From: Archilochus colubris
Taxonomy: Eukaryota; Chordata; Aves; Apodiformes; Trochilidae
Assembly (NCBI GenBank): GCA_023079485.1
Contig: CM041090.1
Coordinates: forward strand, 5,144,519-5,208,518
Reading direction: 5' to 3'
Length of the DNA stretch: 64,000 bases
Below are positions 31,935-45,700 of this stretch, in pieces; position 1 is the stretch's first letter, and every line of letters starts with the position of its first letter. The position numbers and the translations under genes were made by a program. The notes beneath the pieces were generated by a model. It did no database searches and was not told the origin of the DNA. It worked only from the letters and a program-made list of their open reading frames with translations.

Positions 31935-34900
31935 CTAAAAAAAGATTAAAAAAATGTGAGGGAGGGGGGGAAAGTCTCAGCTTTTTCCATCTCGTACTAG
32001 GCAAGATTGAACAGCTACTAGCACACACAAGAATTTCCAAATTATGATTAGAAGCTGATAAAAATATACTCCATATTAAAAATAATTCAAATAATCACAG
32101 AATGGGTTGGAAGGGTTCTTAAAGACCACCCAGTGCCAACCCCCTGCATGGGCAGGGACACCTCCCACCAGCCCAAGCCCCAAGCCCCATCCCACCTGAC
32201 CCTGAATGCTTGCATAATAAAAACCTATAAAGGATATTCCAGATTTTCCAAGGTGACTTACCATGAGGGCATGGGGCAGGCACCCGTTGGTTTGGGACTG
32301 CAGACCCACAGTGCCCAAGGCAGCTCTGACATAGGTTTCAGGAGTGGGCTTATCAAAGGTTGCCTTCCGGATTTTGGAGAGTTTTGTTACCACATAATAT
32401 GGTAGAACACTCTGCACAGAGGGAAAGGTCATGTTAAGCAGAGAATGCTTTCAGATTAACTCACAGATCCTCCCAGAAACAAAACTCCTTGGAAATTAGG
32501 GAGCCTGCCTACTGAATTCCAGCTCCAGCAGCCTTCTTTGTGACTCTCGTTGTAAGATCAATATCCAAAGCATTTTAAATTGGGAATCTTGTGGGACACA
32601 TTTGGAGTGGGAAGGGTAGGTCAGTGGTCTGCTGACACTCAGCATCCCCAGTTGGAGCCCTAAAAAAACTGCTCTTGCAATGCTATGGCTGAAAAGCCTT
32701 TCTTAACATTTGTGAATACAAAACTCCATTCCAGCTTTTTCCCAGAAAATGCTGTGTTATTTCTTTGGAGTGAACTCCCCGTGTGTGCTTGGGAAGAAGG
32801 TGTAGAACCCAGGATGGGGATTTAATACTTGAGTAACAGCTCCTCAGTTTGGCACCTGTACAGAACCACAAGGCAGGAGGAAAGGGAACAACATCAGGAG
32901 ACCTGGGACATGAAGCTGGTAACTGCACAGGAGGGCTTGGAGGAAGGAGCAGTAATCAGGACCACAGTGGAAGACCTCAAGGACACAAGGAATAAATCCT
33001 GGCATAATGGAAATGAATCCTGGCAAAAGGAATCCTGGCATAATGGAAAAGGAAGCAGCATGGGTATGGGTTGAGAAAGACACTGGGGATCCAAACCCAC
33101 ACGCCAGCTATCTCCTGCACTGGAGAAGGAAAGGGAATGCAGGGATGCATGCACACTGGGGAAAAAAAAATCTTCTTTCCTCTAGTCATGGATTTAGCAT
33201 TGCTTTCAACTTTTCCTCAATGATGGCCTCGAAAAAAATGGAATCACAAAGCCCTGGTCTAGAGCCACTCATCCAGATATTGCCACACCAGATCTCCCCA
33301 GCTTTGAGAGGCTGGAACCTCACCTCTTGGACAAGGAGATCCTAAAACGTTGGCAGCTGACTCGTGGCTCTGTTAGTGATTCCATTCACACAGTCCCTGT
33401 GCTTCCATTCCCCCAGCAGGGAGCTCTGAGGTCTCAGAGAAGTGTGTGTCCACTTAGGCAACACAAAAGGATCTCAAAATGAGAGTACCATCTCAAAACT
33501 CAGTGTATTTGGGCAAGTTACCATTTGGGAACTTCTTTCCCCCGTGACAGCATCTTACAGAACACTGATCACATGTGCTTGACCTCAGAAACATCAACCT
33601 CACTATCATGCTCTCACAAGCCTAGCACAGGGGGAAAAGGAGCACTTGAACCCTCATTGACTATTTATCTGTGTGTATTTCAACAGGACTTTGACCACCA
33701 CAAAGAGAAAAATTAATATATCTGCCCATTCCTTCCCCTTAGAACATAAAAACTGTGCCCTTCTCTCTATAAAGAGGGCTTTCAAAAACATACTGCACGA
33801 GTCCACTTTCAAATGGAGAGGAAAAAAAATGGGACATCTAAATTCTAGAAGTATGAACATTAAGTATTGCTTTAAGGTCACCAAAAGCTACAAATGCTTG
33901 GATAAGAAAACTACTCATTGTGTTACCATAACAGCACAGCTACCTAAGCCTTAGTCCCATTTTCAGATTACATTTCTAAACTAAAACTCTAGCTTAGTTC
34001 TTTTCAAAAGAAAACAATCCTAATCAAAATCCTAATTCAAAAAACAATTCATCACCACCACACAGAGTGGCAAGACAGAGTTAAGATTTATTTTCTGTCT
34101 TCCTCTCCTCTGAACACACCTCAGGAGGGAACTGCATTGCCCAACTCAGCCACTGCACAGCACCAAGGGGCCAACATTTGTGCAGGGGGCTATTTGAAAA
34201 AGCAACCAGACATTAGCACTGCTTGATCCCCAGGCTTCACAGCACACAGAACAGGCTGGCTTTTTTTTTTTTTTTCCTCTCTTCTTTGCTTTCCTTTCAG
34301 CCTGACAAGAGTACTTAAGCCAAAGTTGGGGACGAGGACACTGCCTGCTTAAAATTGCCCATAGAATCATAGAATCATAGAATTGGCTGGGTTGGAAGGG
34401 ACCTCAGAGATCATCAAGTCCAACCCTTGAACCACTGTTGCGGTTGCTAGACCATGGCACTGAGTGCCACATCCAGTCTCTTTTGAAATATCTCCAGGGA
34501 TGGAGAATCTACTACTTCCCTGGGCAGCCCATTCCGATCACCCTCTCTATAAAGAAATTCTTTCTAATATCCAACCTAAACCTCCCCTGGCACAACTTGA
34601 GACCGTGCCCTCTTGTCTTGTTGTAAGTCGTCTGGCAAAAGAGCCCAACCCCCCCCTGGCTCCAACCTCCTTTCAGGGAGTTGTAGAGAGTGATGAGGTC
34701 TCCCCTGAGCCTCCTCTTCTCCAGCCTGAACATCCCCAGCTCCCTCAGCCCTTCCTCACAGGACTTGTGCTGGATCCCTTCACAGCCTCCTTGCTCTTCT
34801 CTGGACCTGCTCCAGCACCTCAGTCTCCTTCCTAAACTGAGGGGCCCAGAACTGGACACAGGACTCAAGCTGTGGCCTCACCAGCGCTGAGCACAGTGTC

Positions 34901-37900
34901 AGAATCCCTTCCCTGGACCTGCTGCCCACGCTGTTCCTGATCCAGGTCAGGATGCCATTGGCCTTCTTCGCCACCTGGGCACACTGCTGGCTCATGTTCA
35001 GCTTCCTGGCAATCCAGACTCCCAGGTCCCTTTCTGCCACTCTGTGCCCAGCCTGGAGCTCCCCATGGGGTTGTTGTGTTGAACCTCATCCCATTGGAAT
35101 CAGCCCAACTCTCCAGTCTGTCCAGGTCCCTCTGCAAAGCCCTCCTGCCTGCCAGCTGATCCACACTCCCCCCCAGCTTAGTGTTGTCTGCGAATTTGCT
35201 GGTGATGGACTCAATCCCCTCATCTAAATCATCAATTAAGATATTGAGCAGCACTGGGCCCAACACTGATCCCTGGGGGACACCACTAGTGACCGGCCGC
35301 CATTTTGATGCAGCCCCGTTCAGCACCACTCAACTTAAGCAAATGAATAGGATCAAAGGCAACCCTCACGCTTAATTCGTGTCACATCTTCCTGAATAAC
35401 AGAATATTCTTATTTTTTTTTTTTGTTCCCAAGCCCCCCGGGTTGCTGTGGTAACCGGGGTGCCATGAAACCAAGCACTCACCTGCACAATGATGCCCTT
35501 GCTCTTGTATTCTGCATGGAGGCCTCTGGAGAAATAATCCACAAAAGCCTGGAGAGGAAAAGATGCAGCTTGGTTCAAATGAAAAGGGAAACTCTTAAGT
35601 TTGCATGTTTTTATTGCTATTTATAGCTCCTGTTTTCAAAGAGAAAAAAGCTTAGGTTGTCAAAGAAACTTTGGATATTAGAGGAATGCCATCTGAGTAG
35701 AAAGCCTCTGCCTATAAAGCGTTTTTACAGAAGGCTAATAGTAACAAATCAAAATATTTCTTCATTTAGGAGGAAAAGGGATTAATTAGTTACATAAGGC
35801 CTAGTTAAAAAAAAAAAAAAAAGACTTTGTATGCTCGCACTGTCCACTGCTTATGTCAGACCTGTAGAATTGTTTTTTAAAGAGTGATTTAAGGAGGTTT
35901 CTATTGGGCATGGTTAGTGTTTAAATATTTTGTCTTCTGCATTTATATTTTAAGAAATGCCTCCCTATGTGGTGCTGCTGCTTCCTAGTCCTGAAGTCCA
36001 CTTACCAGATTCTCCCCCAGGCTTCTAGAATTTTTGAAGATGAAAAGTCACAAGAAAGTGAAAAGGCTTCAAAGGTGGATGCCGCTTCATGCCTTCAAGA
36101 TGCCCCTGGCTCTGATACAGCCACCTCCACCACCACAACAGGAAAGTCTTGTCCTAATAACCCCAGTATTGTCCTACTAACCCAAGTACTGTCCTTATAA
36201 TCCAAGCATTATCCTAATAATCCAAGTATTGTCCTAATAATCGATGTATTGTCCTAATAACCCAAGTATTGTCCTAATAACCCCAGTATTATCATAGTAA
36301 CCCCAGTATTGTCCTAATAACCCAAGTCTTGTCCTAATAACCCAGGTACTGTCCTAATAACCCAAGTATTGTCCTAATTACCCAGGTGTTGTCCTAATAA
36401 TCCAAGTATTGGCCTAATAATCCAAGTACTGTCCTAAGAACCCAGGTCTTGTCCTAATAACCCCAGTATTGTCCTAATAACCCAAGTCTTGTCCAAATAA
36501 CCCATCTTGTCCAAATAGTCCAAGTACTGTCCTAATAACCCCAGTATTGTCCTAATAACCCAAGTCTTGTCCAAATAACCCGTCTTGTCCAAATAATCCA
36601 AGAACTGTCCTAAGAACCCAGGTATTGTCCTAATAACCCCAGTATTGTCCTAATAATCCAAGTCTTGTTCTAAGAACCCAAGTACTGTCCTAAGAACCCA
36701 AGGCTCTCCATCAGTTGAAACCAGCAGAGATTCCCCCACCCCAGGTTCTTCCCAACCACCTTTCCATTTTTCCCTCCTGCAGTCCAGTGAGACAAAACAC
36801 CAGGTTTTCCTGTGGTTTCTTGTTTTAGTGAAATAATAGAGCCAAGCAGTACGGAGTAACTTCAGCTGAAGGAATTAAAACCATTTTATCCATGTCATTC
36901 AAGTCCCTAAGAAGCATTTGCTTCAGCCCAGGTTCAAACAGAAAACTCCAGCATCTACTTTGAATTCTTTCCATGCTGACCACATCACTGGATTCACACA
37001 AGTCACAGCTGAAACCAGTGATCAAAGGTTTTTCCCAGTGCTGGTTTTCCTGTTGAGGTCGCCCCACAGAACACAGCCTATAAAAGGAGCAAAAGAAACT
37101 CCCACACTGCTGGGCTATTTCTACAAACACTTTCCTCAGCACAAATAAGATCTACAAGAGCACTAAATTTTGCTGTGCAGCAGGTAGATTATTAATTTTT
37201 TTTTAATGCAGAGCATATCATTGATGTATTAAAAATAAATTAGTAACTACATTGACTTCTAGGCTTTTGGTCATGCAATTTTTAACTATTTCTACATGGC
37301 AGAGTCCTGAAATCAATTACTGCTCCAAAATATATGGAAAAAAGAGAGCATCCTCTCTACTGGTCACAGAGGTTGCAATAAAGAGAATGTTCATGAGAAG
37401 CAAAGGCAACTACCAACATTCAGACACACTTTGGAGCTTTTCTACTCAAAGATTTTATTCAAGATGAAGTGGCTTTTCTACCTCCAAAACACTCTCTAAT
37501 TGAGCATCCCCCCCTGCATAAAGAAAACTACTTCTTGGATGTCCAGTAACAAACCAAAATACTAAGGGTGTGGTTGGGAAGGAAAAAAATCATCAGTATT
37601 CATTTCTCATCAGTATTAATGCAGGTAAAAACTCCAAACCTGTTAAAACCAGGGCTGATAGCTTGAAAAGTGCCTCCCTTCATATTGTGGGAGAGGGAAT
37701 TCTCCATGGGAAGGTTAGAGAGTTGGACTGCATCTGCTACTGATAATTGGCAAAACCCATTAACTTAGACCTGAAGGATACTGTGCTTTAAATCTATATA
37801 GAGGAGGTAAAAAAAAAACCTAGAAATTGCAGACAGAGTTTTTTATGGCTACATTAGGGGAGTCACATTCATGCTTACTAATTTTGCTGTGGTAGATGAG

Positions 37901-39611
37901 CAGTGCTGAGCATCAGCAGATTATTTAACCTGTGAGTTTCTTAGGGGGAGGAAATAGTTGAGATTCTTCTTGCCAAAGCAGTGTCATGAATATGATCACT
38001 GAGCTCAGCAACCCAATCCCTTCCCTAAAGCTGAAGGCACTGCCACGCCAAAAAGTGACTTTTTGTAGTAAAACAAAGAACTATGTTCTCAGGAAGCAGC
38101 TATTTCAAGAGCAAAATTTTATCAGCTAAAACTAATTCAAGCTTTCATGATTTCTAAACTTAAATATCCCCTCCTTTAGAATTAAGAAAGCAGTGTGCAT
38201 CAATTCCTTTCTGGAAATAAGAGTCTCAAGGAAACACGGGTCTGTTCTAACATGAATGACACTACTGAAGGTTTCTGCATCACATCAAGGTTCTTCCTAG
38301 GCTCAGAAATCCTTGGAGTACTTCAGGAAATTACCAGGGGTGCCTGAAAAAGTTGTAGTGAGTGCCAATGCTGCTATATAAGCAGAATAAATGTCTCCTG
38401 CATTTAGTTTTGTCATTTATACTTCAGTTCCATACTGTGTATCCACATTCTGTGCTTTACAGCATTACCTGGAGACATTTTTGGGGGTTACTTTAGAAGA
38501 CCCTGTAAGTATCCTCTGGGAAAAAAAAATAATAAAAAAAGCCCAGACGTAGAAAGACAAAATTGTCCAAGCGACACAAATAGAAACCAGAGCAGATAAA
38601 CTGAACCTGGAACGTAGATCTGGTGACTTCTGAAGTGGCAAACCAAAGCAGCCCACTGGGGAACAAGACAGGAAATTTCACTGGGAGTGTTTGGCTAAGT
38701 GGGGAGCTTCTTGATGAACTAAAAATGAGCAAATGAGAGACAAAACCAAGGAGGAATAACAGAAGAGAAACATGAAACATGATGGGGTACCTAGGAGTAA
38801 AACCTAAGCTAGGAAAGGACTAGGAAAAGACATTAAGGGGAACAGTAAAAGACCCTACAGGCACACCAGCTTCAAGAGGATTTCTAGAGAAATGTTGATA
38901 GATTAGGGATACAACCAAGGGAAAAAGGACAGAGAAAGGTTAAGGTATTCAACACTTGTCTGGCCTTTGGCACATGCATGCACCAGCTTTGTTTAACCAA
39001 AGAGAAAGCAACAATTTAGGGACCACTCATAAAACCTCCATGTGCTGAAATCCATGGAGCCAGATGGATTCCCTTGAGACCTGAAAGAACTCTGCATGGA
39101 TACAAACCTGCTACAATACCTGGAAAACTACAGAAAATGGGGGAGTTCTCTGCCATCTGGAAGAGGGATAACATATCCCACCTTGGAAAAGCAAGAATGA
39201 CTCTCATCAGCTTTAACTCAGTTTGTGGAAAGATCATGGAGCCCTCCTCTTGGAATTCACTTCCAAGCACATAAAGGACAAGAAGATATATCAGGAACAG
39301 TCAACACAGAGTTAACAACAGCAAATCATGTTTGACCAACTACCTTGCTTTCTGCAATGAGGTGGACTGGCTTTGTAGATGAGGGAAACATCTTTAATAA
39401 ATATAAAATATATGGATGTGTCTCTATGGATACATTTTTACATCAGTAAAGCTTCTGACACCATTTTCTGCAGCAGATAGATGAACAAAGATAGACAGAC
39501 AGACAGAAAGAGAGAAAGAGAGAAAGAGAAAGAAAGAGAGAAAGAAAGAAAGAGAGAGAGAAAGAAAGAGAGAAAGAAAGAGAAGGAGAGAAGGAGAGAA
39601 AGAGAGGAAGA

Positions 39612-39659
<48 letters not shown>

Positions 39660-39738
39660 GAAAGAGAGAAAGAGAGAAAGAAAGAAGGAAAGAAAGAAAG
39701 AAAGAGAGAAAGAAAGGAAGAGAGAAAGAGAGAAAGAG

Positions 39739-39789
<51 letters not shown>

Positions 39790-42700
39790 AAGAAAGACAG
39801 AAAGATAGACAGACAGAAAGATAAATAGACAGAAAGAAAGATAGAAAGATATAAATAGAGAAAGAGAGAGAGAAAGAGAGAAAGAAAGAAAGAACGAACG
39901 AAGTGCTGGCCAGGCTGAACCACCAGGCTCAAAGGGCCCTGATCAGTAATTGCCACCTGGCTGATAAGAACAGAGGACCCTACAGACCAGTAGAGAGGTC
40001 CAGATTTGTCAGGATCTCCTATTCAGATGATGACACAGAGCCCACCCTCAGCATATCTGCAGCTGCCATCAGATGGAGCAGCTGACACACCAGGGCTCCA
40101 GTCCAGAACAGCCCTGATAAACTTGATTATTTTTAAACACCATGAGATGTCTTGACTGGCAGAGAGCAAAGGGCAAAGTTCTGCATAAAGAGGGGGATAA
40201 AGCCATGCCTTAATTTTGTCTGGGCAGCAGCCCTGCTGCAAAGAACCTTGAATTTACAGTGGCTGCCAGGAAGAAGATAAGCCAATAATCCAGTCAAGAA
40301 CATCAAATGACATCCTGGGATACATTATCATAGAATTTTCAGGGTTGGAAGGGACTTCTGAGATCATCTAGTTCCAAAAACCCTGTATGGGCAGGGACAC
40401 CTCCCACCAGCCCAGGTTGCTCAGAGCCCCATCCAATCTGGCCTTAGAAACTTCCAGGGATGGATGGGGCTTCCACCACCCCTCTGGGCAAGTTGTTCTA
40501 GGATGTATGGTCAGCTGGTCAAGGGAAGTTGAATATTTGGTAATGGTGAGCCCTAAAACTCTTTCCTTTCTCTTTCCTCAAATGCTGAACTTAAGGCAAG
40601 TAATTAAAAAGGAGGACAAACATCCAGAGAGTCCTACTTCAATAAATATATGTATATATATATATATATATGATACACACCTTCAGTAAAATTAGGGAAA
40701 AAAATTTCTAAGTCAAAATAATAAAGTGTATTAAACTTAATCACTGTCCTCCCTCATCCTCATACTAAGCTTGCTTGGTAGATTACCATCCTTTAACATC
40801 TAAAAGTAGAATGCCTGATAGAAATCAGTAATTTTCATCCCAGTAAACCTTTGCAGTAAATTTTCCTCTTGACCTCCCAGCTTCCACTATTGGAAAAACC
40901 TGAAGTTAGAATCCAAGCACTTTTAGTTCACAAAAGCACCACTAGATGGACACCAAAACACTGAATTCCTACAGCTTGTGTTTGACACTTGATTTCAGTG
41001 TGGAAAAGAACTCTTACCTTGGTTGAGGAGTAAAGAGTCAGCAGTGGTGTTGGATACATCCCTGCAGCTGAGGCAATATTCAGGATTACCCCTTTGGATC
41101 TGAAAGCAAAAGAAGACACAGTGCCATGAAACAAAGGAAATTTGTTGTATGCTGCAGAAAATTACTGCAAGCTGAAGGAAAATCTTTAGGATGCAACTGA
41201 GATGGAGGTGTTTAAAAAAAAAAAGCAACCAAATTCTGAAGTGCAGTCTCCTAATACGACTTTAAGCACAACGTAAGGATTCAACAAGGATCATTAACAA
41301 CTCCAGGATCATTATGGGAAGAGAATCAAAGCTTTATAGATATTTATAGACACAGCCTGGGCTAAACTCTGCCAGACTGCCTGAGCAACACTGACACAAA
41401 TCTAAAAAGCAACTTTTAAATCTTGGGCTAAAGTGACAAACAAGGCAACACGAGTTTGTTGTACAGCTTACACTTTGATAACCCATTTCACCTCCTAAAT
41501 GGTACTTTTTGATGGATGCTCAAGATAGGAAACATCAGAATCTCCTGCTCAAAGGTTCAGAATCTACTGCTCTCAAAAGGAATCTATTGCTACAGAAGGT
41601 TCTCATATAACATGGAAGATACTCAGGGGATGACTACAGAAATCAAGAGTTGTTTTACAGTGGTGTTACCACAGCACTGGAAGTATGCCACTGGAAAGGT
41701 ACCAGTCAGAAATTAGTTAAACCCAGTTGGTGACTGGTCACCAGTGCTGTTCCCCAGGGCTCAGTTTTGGGGCTGGTCCTGTCCAAAATCTTCATCAGTG
41801 ATCTAGATGAGGGGACTGAGGGCTTCCTCTGCAAGTTTGGAGATGACCCCAAGCTGGGTGGCAATGTTGGTTTGCCTGAGGGTAGGAATGCTCTGCAGAG
41901 GAACCTGGACAGGATGGATCCATGGGCTGAGGTCCAAAAATGCCAAGTGCCAGGTCCTGCATTTGGGTCACAACCACCCCAGCAGCACTGCAGGTTTGGG
42001 GAGGAGTGGCTGGAAAGGTACCAGCTGGAAAAGGACCTGGGGGTGCTGGTTGAGAACCAGATAAATGTGAGCCAGCAGTGTGCCCAGGTGGCCAAGAGGG
42101 CCACCAGCATCCTGGCTTGTGTCAGGAGTGATGTGGCCATCAGGAGATGGGCAGTGATGGTGTCCCTGTGCTCAGGGTTCAGTTCTGGGCCCCTCACTCC
42201 AAGAAGGACATTGAGGAGCTGGGAGAGTCCAGAGAAGGGGAACCAAGGTGGGGAAGGGTCTGGAGAACAAGTCCTGTGAGGAGAGAATGAGGGAAGTGGG
42301 AATGTTGAGTTTGGAGAAGAGGAGGCTGAGGGGAGAGCTCATTGCCCTCTCCAGCTCCCTGCAAGGAGGTTGTAGGGAGGGGGGTGTTGGGCTCTTCTCC
42401 CAGGTGGATAATGACAGGAGCAGAGGAAATGGTCTGAAGTGGCAGCAGGGGAGGTTTGGATGAGATCTGAGGAAGAATTTCTGTACTGAAAGAGTGGTCA
42501 GGCCCTGGGACAGCTGCCTGGGGTCACCATCCCTTCAAGTCTTTAAAAAACATGTAGATGAAGCACTTCAGGACAGGCTTTAGAGGGCATAGTGATATAA
42601 ATATATATGTTTATATATGAATATATATGTATATGGATATATATTTATACATATAAATCAAATTTATTTTACTGGGAGGTGGGTGAGTGAGGTGGGAGCT

Positions 42701-45700
42701 GATGTAGCTCAGCTTCTTATAACCCTATAGTAATTCAAACCAGTGTAGCCAAACCTACTGCTAAGAATGCTGTTTAGTGCAAAATGAGAACAACCACACT
42801 GCTCAGCTCCTCAGACTGACAAGTTTCTCATTTTTGTCCAGCCACAGATGCCCTATGCAGCTGGGGCCACAATGGTTTCAGTAACCACCCTGAAAACAAT
42901 CAGAGGAGCTTCAGTGACCCTTAAAACTTAAACCAACTCTTTGAAAATTGTGACAATAGATTCAAACCAACACGGCTTTGATCGTGACATTAAGTGTGAA
43001 TTAAACCTGTAATTGATTTAACTCCAGAAATGAGATGGCTGAAGTGACAGAAAATCATCATTTCAGTCATTCAGGACTTCAAACACCTTTGCCAAATTTC
43101 ATGGGATTATTCAGGAGTTATCTGCTAGGCTTGGTTGGGAAAAGGAAGCAGTAACATGGAGCAGAATATGTAGTACCAAGCAAACAAGACCACAAATCAG
43201 AAATGAATTTTCACGACAGCAACAGTGGATGCCAGAAGTTGTTCCTATCAAAACAGGTGGTGCTTGTGATATTTATTCATGAGCTCAAAAGGGGATTAGC
43301 AGTGAAATGGGTATCCATGCAGTTTTTAAGAGATTACCAGATTGAAGAGTACTTTAAGGAACTTTAAGAGCTCAGACTGCTATGTGAACAGACTAAAAAA
43401 TGGCAGATGAAAAAAAAAAAAAAATCAGTCTTAACAAAACCAACAACACGTACTCATGAAAATAAGATGAATTAATCAGAGACTTAGCTGGACTCTAAAT
43501 CAGCTATCTGCTCCCTGAAAAATCTGAGCAAAGACCACAGGGAGTTGGTTTTTTGTGCAGCAGTCACCAAAACAAGTCAAAGACCAAGATGGTGGGAATG
43601 GCAGGGATGGATCTGCCACCACTGAGAACTTGGGTTGCAGTCTATGGAACACCCTTAACCCTCAAATACAGGACAGAAATATTAAGAGCCTGGTGACTTG
43701 AGAAAGAGGAAAAGGAGAAAAAAACCCAAACAGCCTTGAAACATTGAGGAGGTGAAAAAACTGATTCAATTTAGCTATTTAAGAGACTATTAAGAGCAGC
43801 CAAGATAAGAGTATACAGATTAATGAATTGCAAAGATCAGTATCTTGATTTATCCTCTTAGAATACAAAAGAAAGATAACATTTATTTAAATTAAAGATT
43901 GAAAATTAGATCAAATAAAACAAAGTATTCTTTCCATATTCAGACTTGCTACAAAACTTTAGGAGGATTCAGCAAGGGGTGAAGCTTTTACATGGACATG
44001 AGCATCGTGTCTGTAAATAAAAGCTTTAGAAGAGAGGTTGGCAGCAAAGCAGAGGTCTTGCTGCATCTGCCTAGACTGCAGCTTTCCAGCAGGAATCTTC
44101 TGGGTGCAAAATATCTAGATGATGATTTGGCCCTGATCTAGGAGCAGTGAATGGTCTGAGCCAGTGCAGAATTCCCTCTTGGAAAGAAAACAAAATGATA
44201 GCAGCTCCTCGCAGGAGCTCCACGTGTTGGTGCCTCTGAAGCAGGCAATGGAGCTCTGGGTTTTCTACTTTTTCTTTCTAAAGACAAGGAGTCCTAGCCT
44301 TAAAAGCTTCAAACCTTCTGTAAAAGGAAACTGTGTAGGGGGAAACACTTCCAATTACTCCAACTACAATTTTGCTTCTTAGAGGAACTGCAGAAATGTT
44401 TTTAGGAAGAGATGCAGAACCATGGGAGCATCAGCCCAGCAACAAAATTCTGTCTCCAAACTCAACAATGCACTTTAAAAAAATAAATAAAATAGGTAAA
44501 GATGAAGAGAGCCAGTCCCACACCCTCACACCTCCCCATCATTTTACCTTAAGCAGCCCAGCACCAGGCAGGATATATTTAGCCATCCCTCTTGTTGCTG
44601 TGGCAACCAGCTCCTGCTCCAGCTGCACACCAAGTGGAAAGAGCAAGCTTCCTCTGTAATGTAATTATGCACTTGCTACTTCCCTGGCAATAAATACCAT
44701 ACTTTGATATTTGTCTGGAAACAGTCAACTGGTTCTTGTGGTTGTTTTCTTTTGTTCCCCAGGACATCAAGCCCTGGCTTTCAGGTCTCCGCATCTCCCA
44801 CCTTAGATGGCAACCTGAAAACTTGCAGAGAACTGCTTGGTTAAGTGTGACATAGGAACCTGTAGATTAAAATGTCACTTCAGGTGTTCAGAGTATGGGA
44901 GAGGAGCCACAGCAAAGAATTTATATGAATCTAAAAGAATCTTTACTAGAAGTGACCTTCATCTAATGCTGCTGTTCTTATTATTAATAAAAAGGAACAG
45001 ACACACCAAGATGCACTTGTGTTTTCTCCTTACAGACCCAGCTGCAAACCCTGTAAAGTTTACTCTATTTCTCTTGAAATCTATTGCCATAAAACCAACA
45101 CTCCAATATGTGACTATGCACACCAGGATGCTGTGGAGTACTACACCATACCTACCTGCTCAGGGCACCTCTTGAGCAAGTGAGGAATAATGATGGGATT
45201 TTTAGTTCAGTTTTATGCTCAGAGCCTGGAAAAGGGCTCTTTTTCCTACCCCATGGTCCCATCTGAAAATTTATGGCTGGCCCAAAGAGCAGCCAAGTAG
45301 AGGTAAGGTTGTTGATGGATTTGCTGGCCAGCCCTGTCATCATAGAATCATAGAATAGGCTGGGTTGGAAGGGACCTCAGAGATCATCGAGTCCAACCCT
45401 TGATCAACTACCGCCACAGTCACTAGACTATGGCACTGAGTGCCATATCGAGTCGCTTTTTAAATGTCTCCAGGGACGAAGAGTCCATCACCTCCCCAGG
45501 CAGCCCGTTCCAATGTCTGATCACCCTTTCCGTGAAAAAATTCTTTCTAATATCCAATCTGAACTTCCCCTGGCACAATTTAAGACTATGCCCTCTTGTC
45601 TTACTGAGAGTTGCCTGGGAAAAGAGACCAACCCCCGCCTGGCTCCAACCTCCTTTCAGGGAGTTGTAGAGAGCAATGAGGTCTCTCCTGAGCCGCCTCT

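Larger units (their letters stand above)
35549..41017 (-). other. HSD17B12: HSD17B12 intron with minisatellite and GAAA tract
   Basis: A 5.5-kb intron. It contains a 20-bp minisatellite (36146-36701), an old CR1 interrupted by a purine tract (39060-40120) and a CR1 tail (40329-40504). The stretch 36702-39059 is unique, with nothing recognised. Confidence 0.85.

Noticed and set aside
36146..36701. CRISPR-like regular repeat
   Set aside because: Units are contiguous with no unique spacers and lie in a vertebrate intron; this is a minisatellite.
39438..39956. 172-codon minus-strand open frame rich in FLSLS
   Set aside because: It is the translation of the GAAA/GATA simple repeat, not a protein gene.
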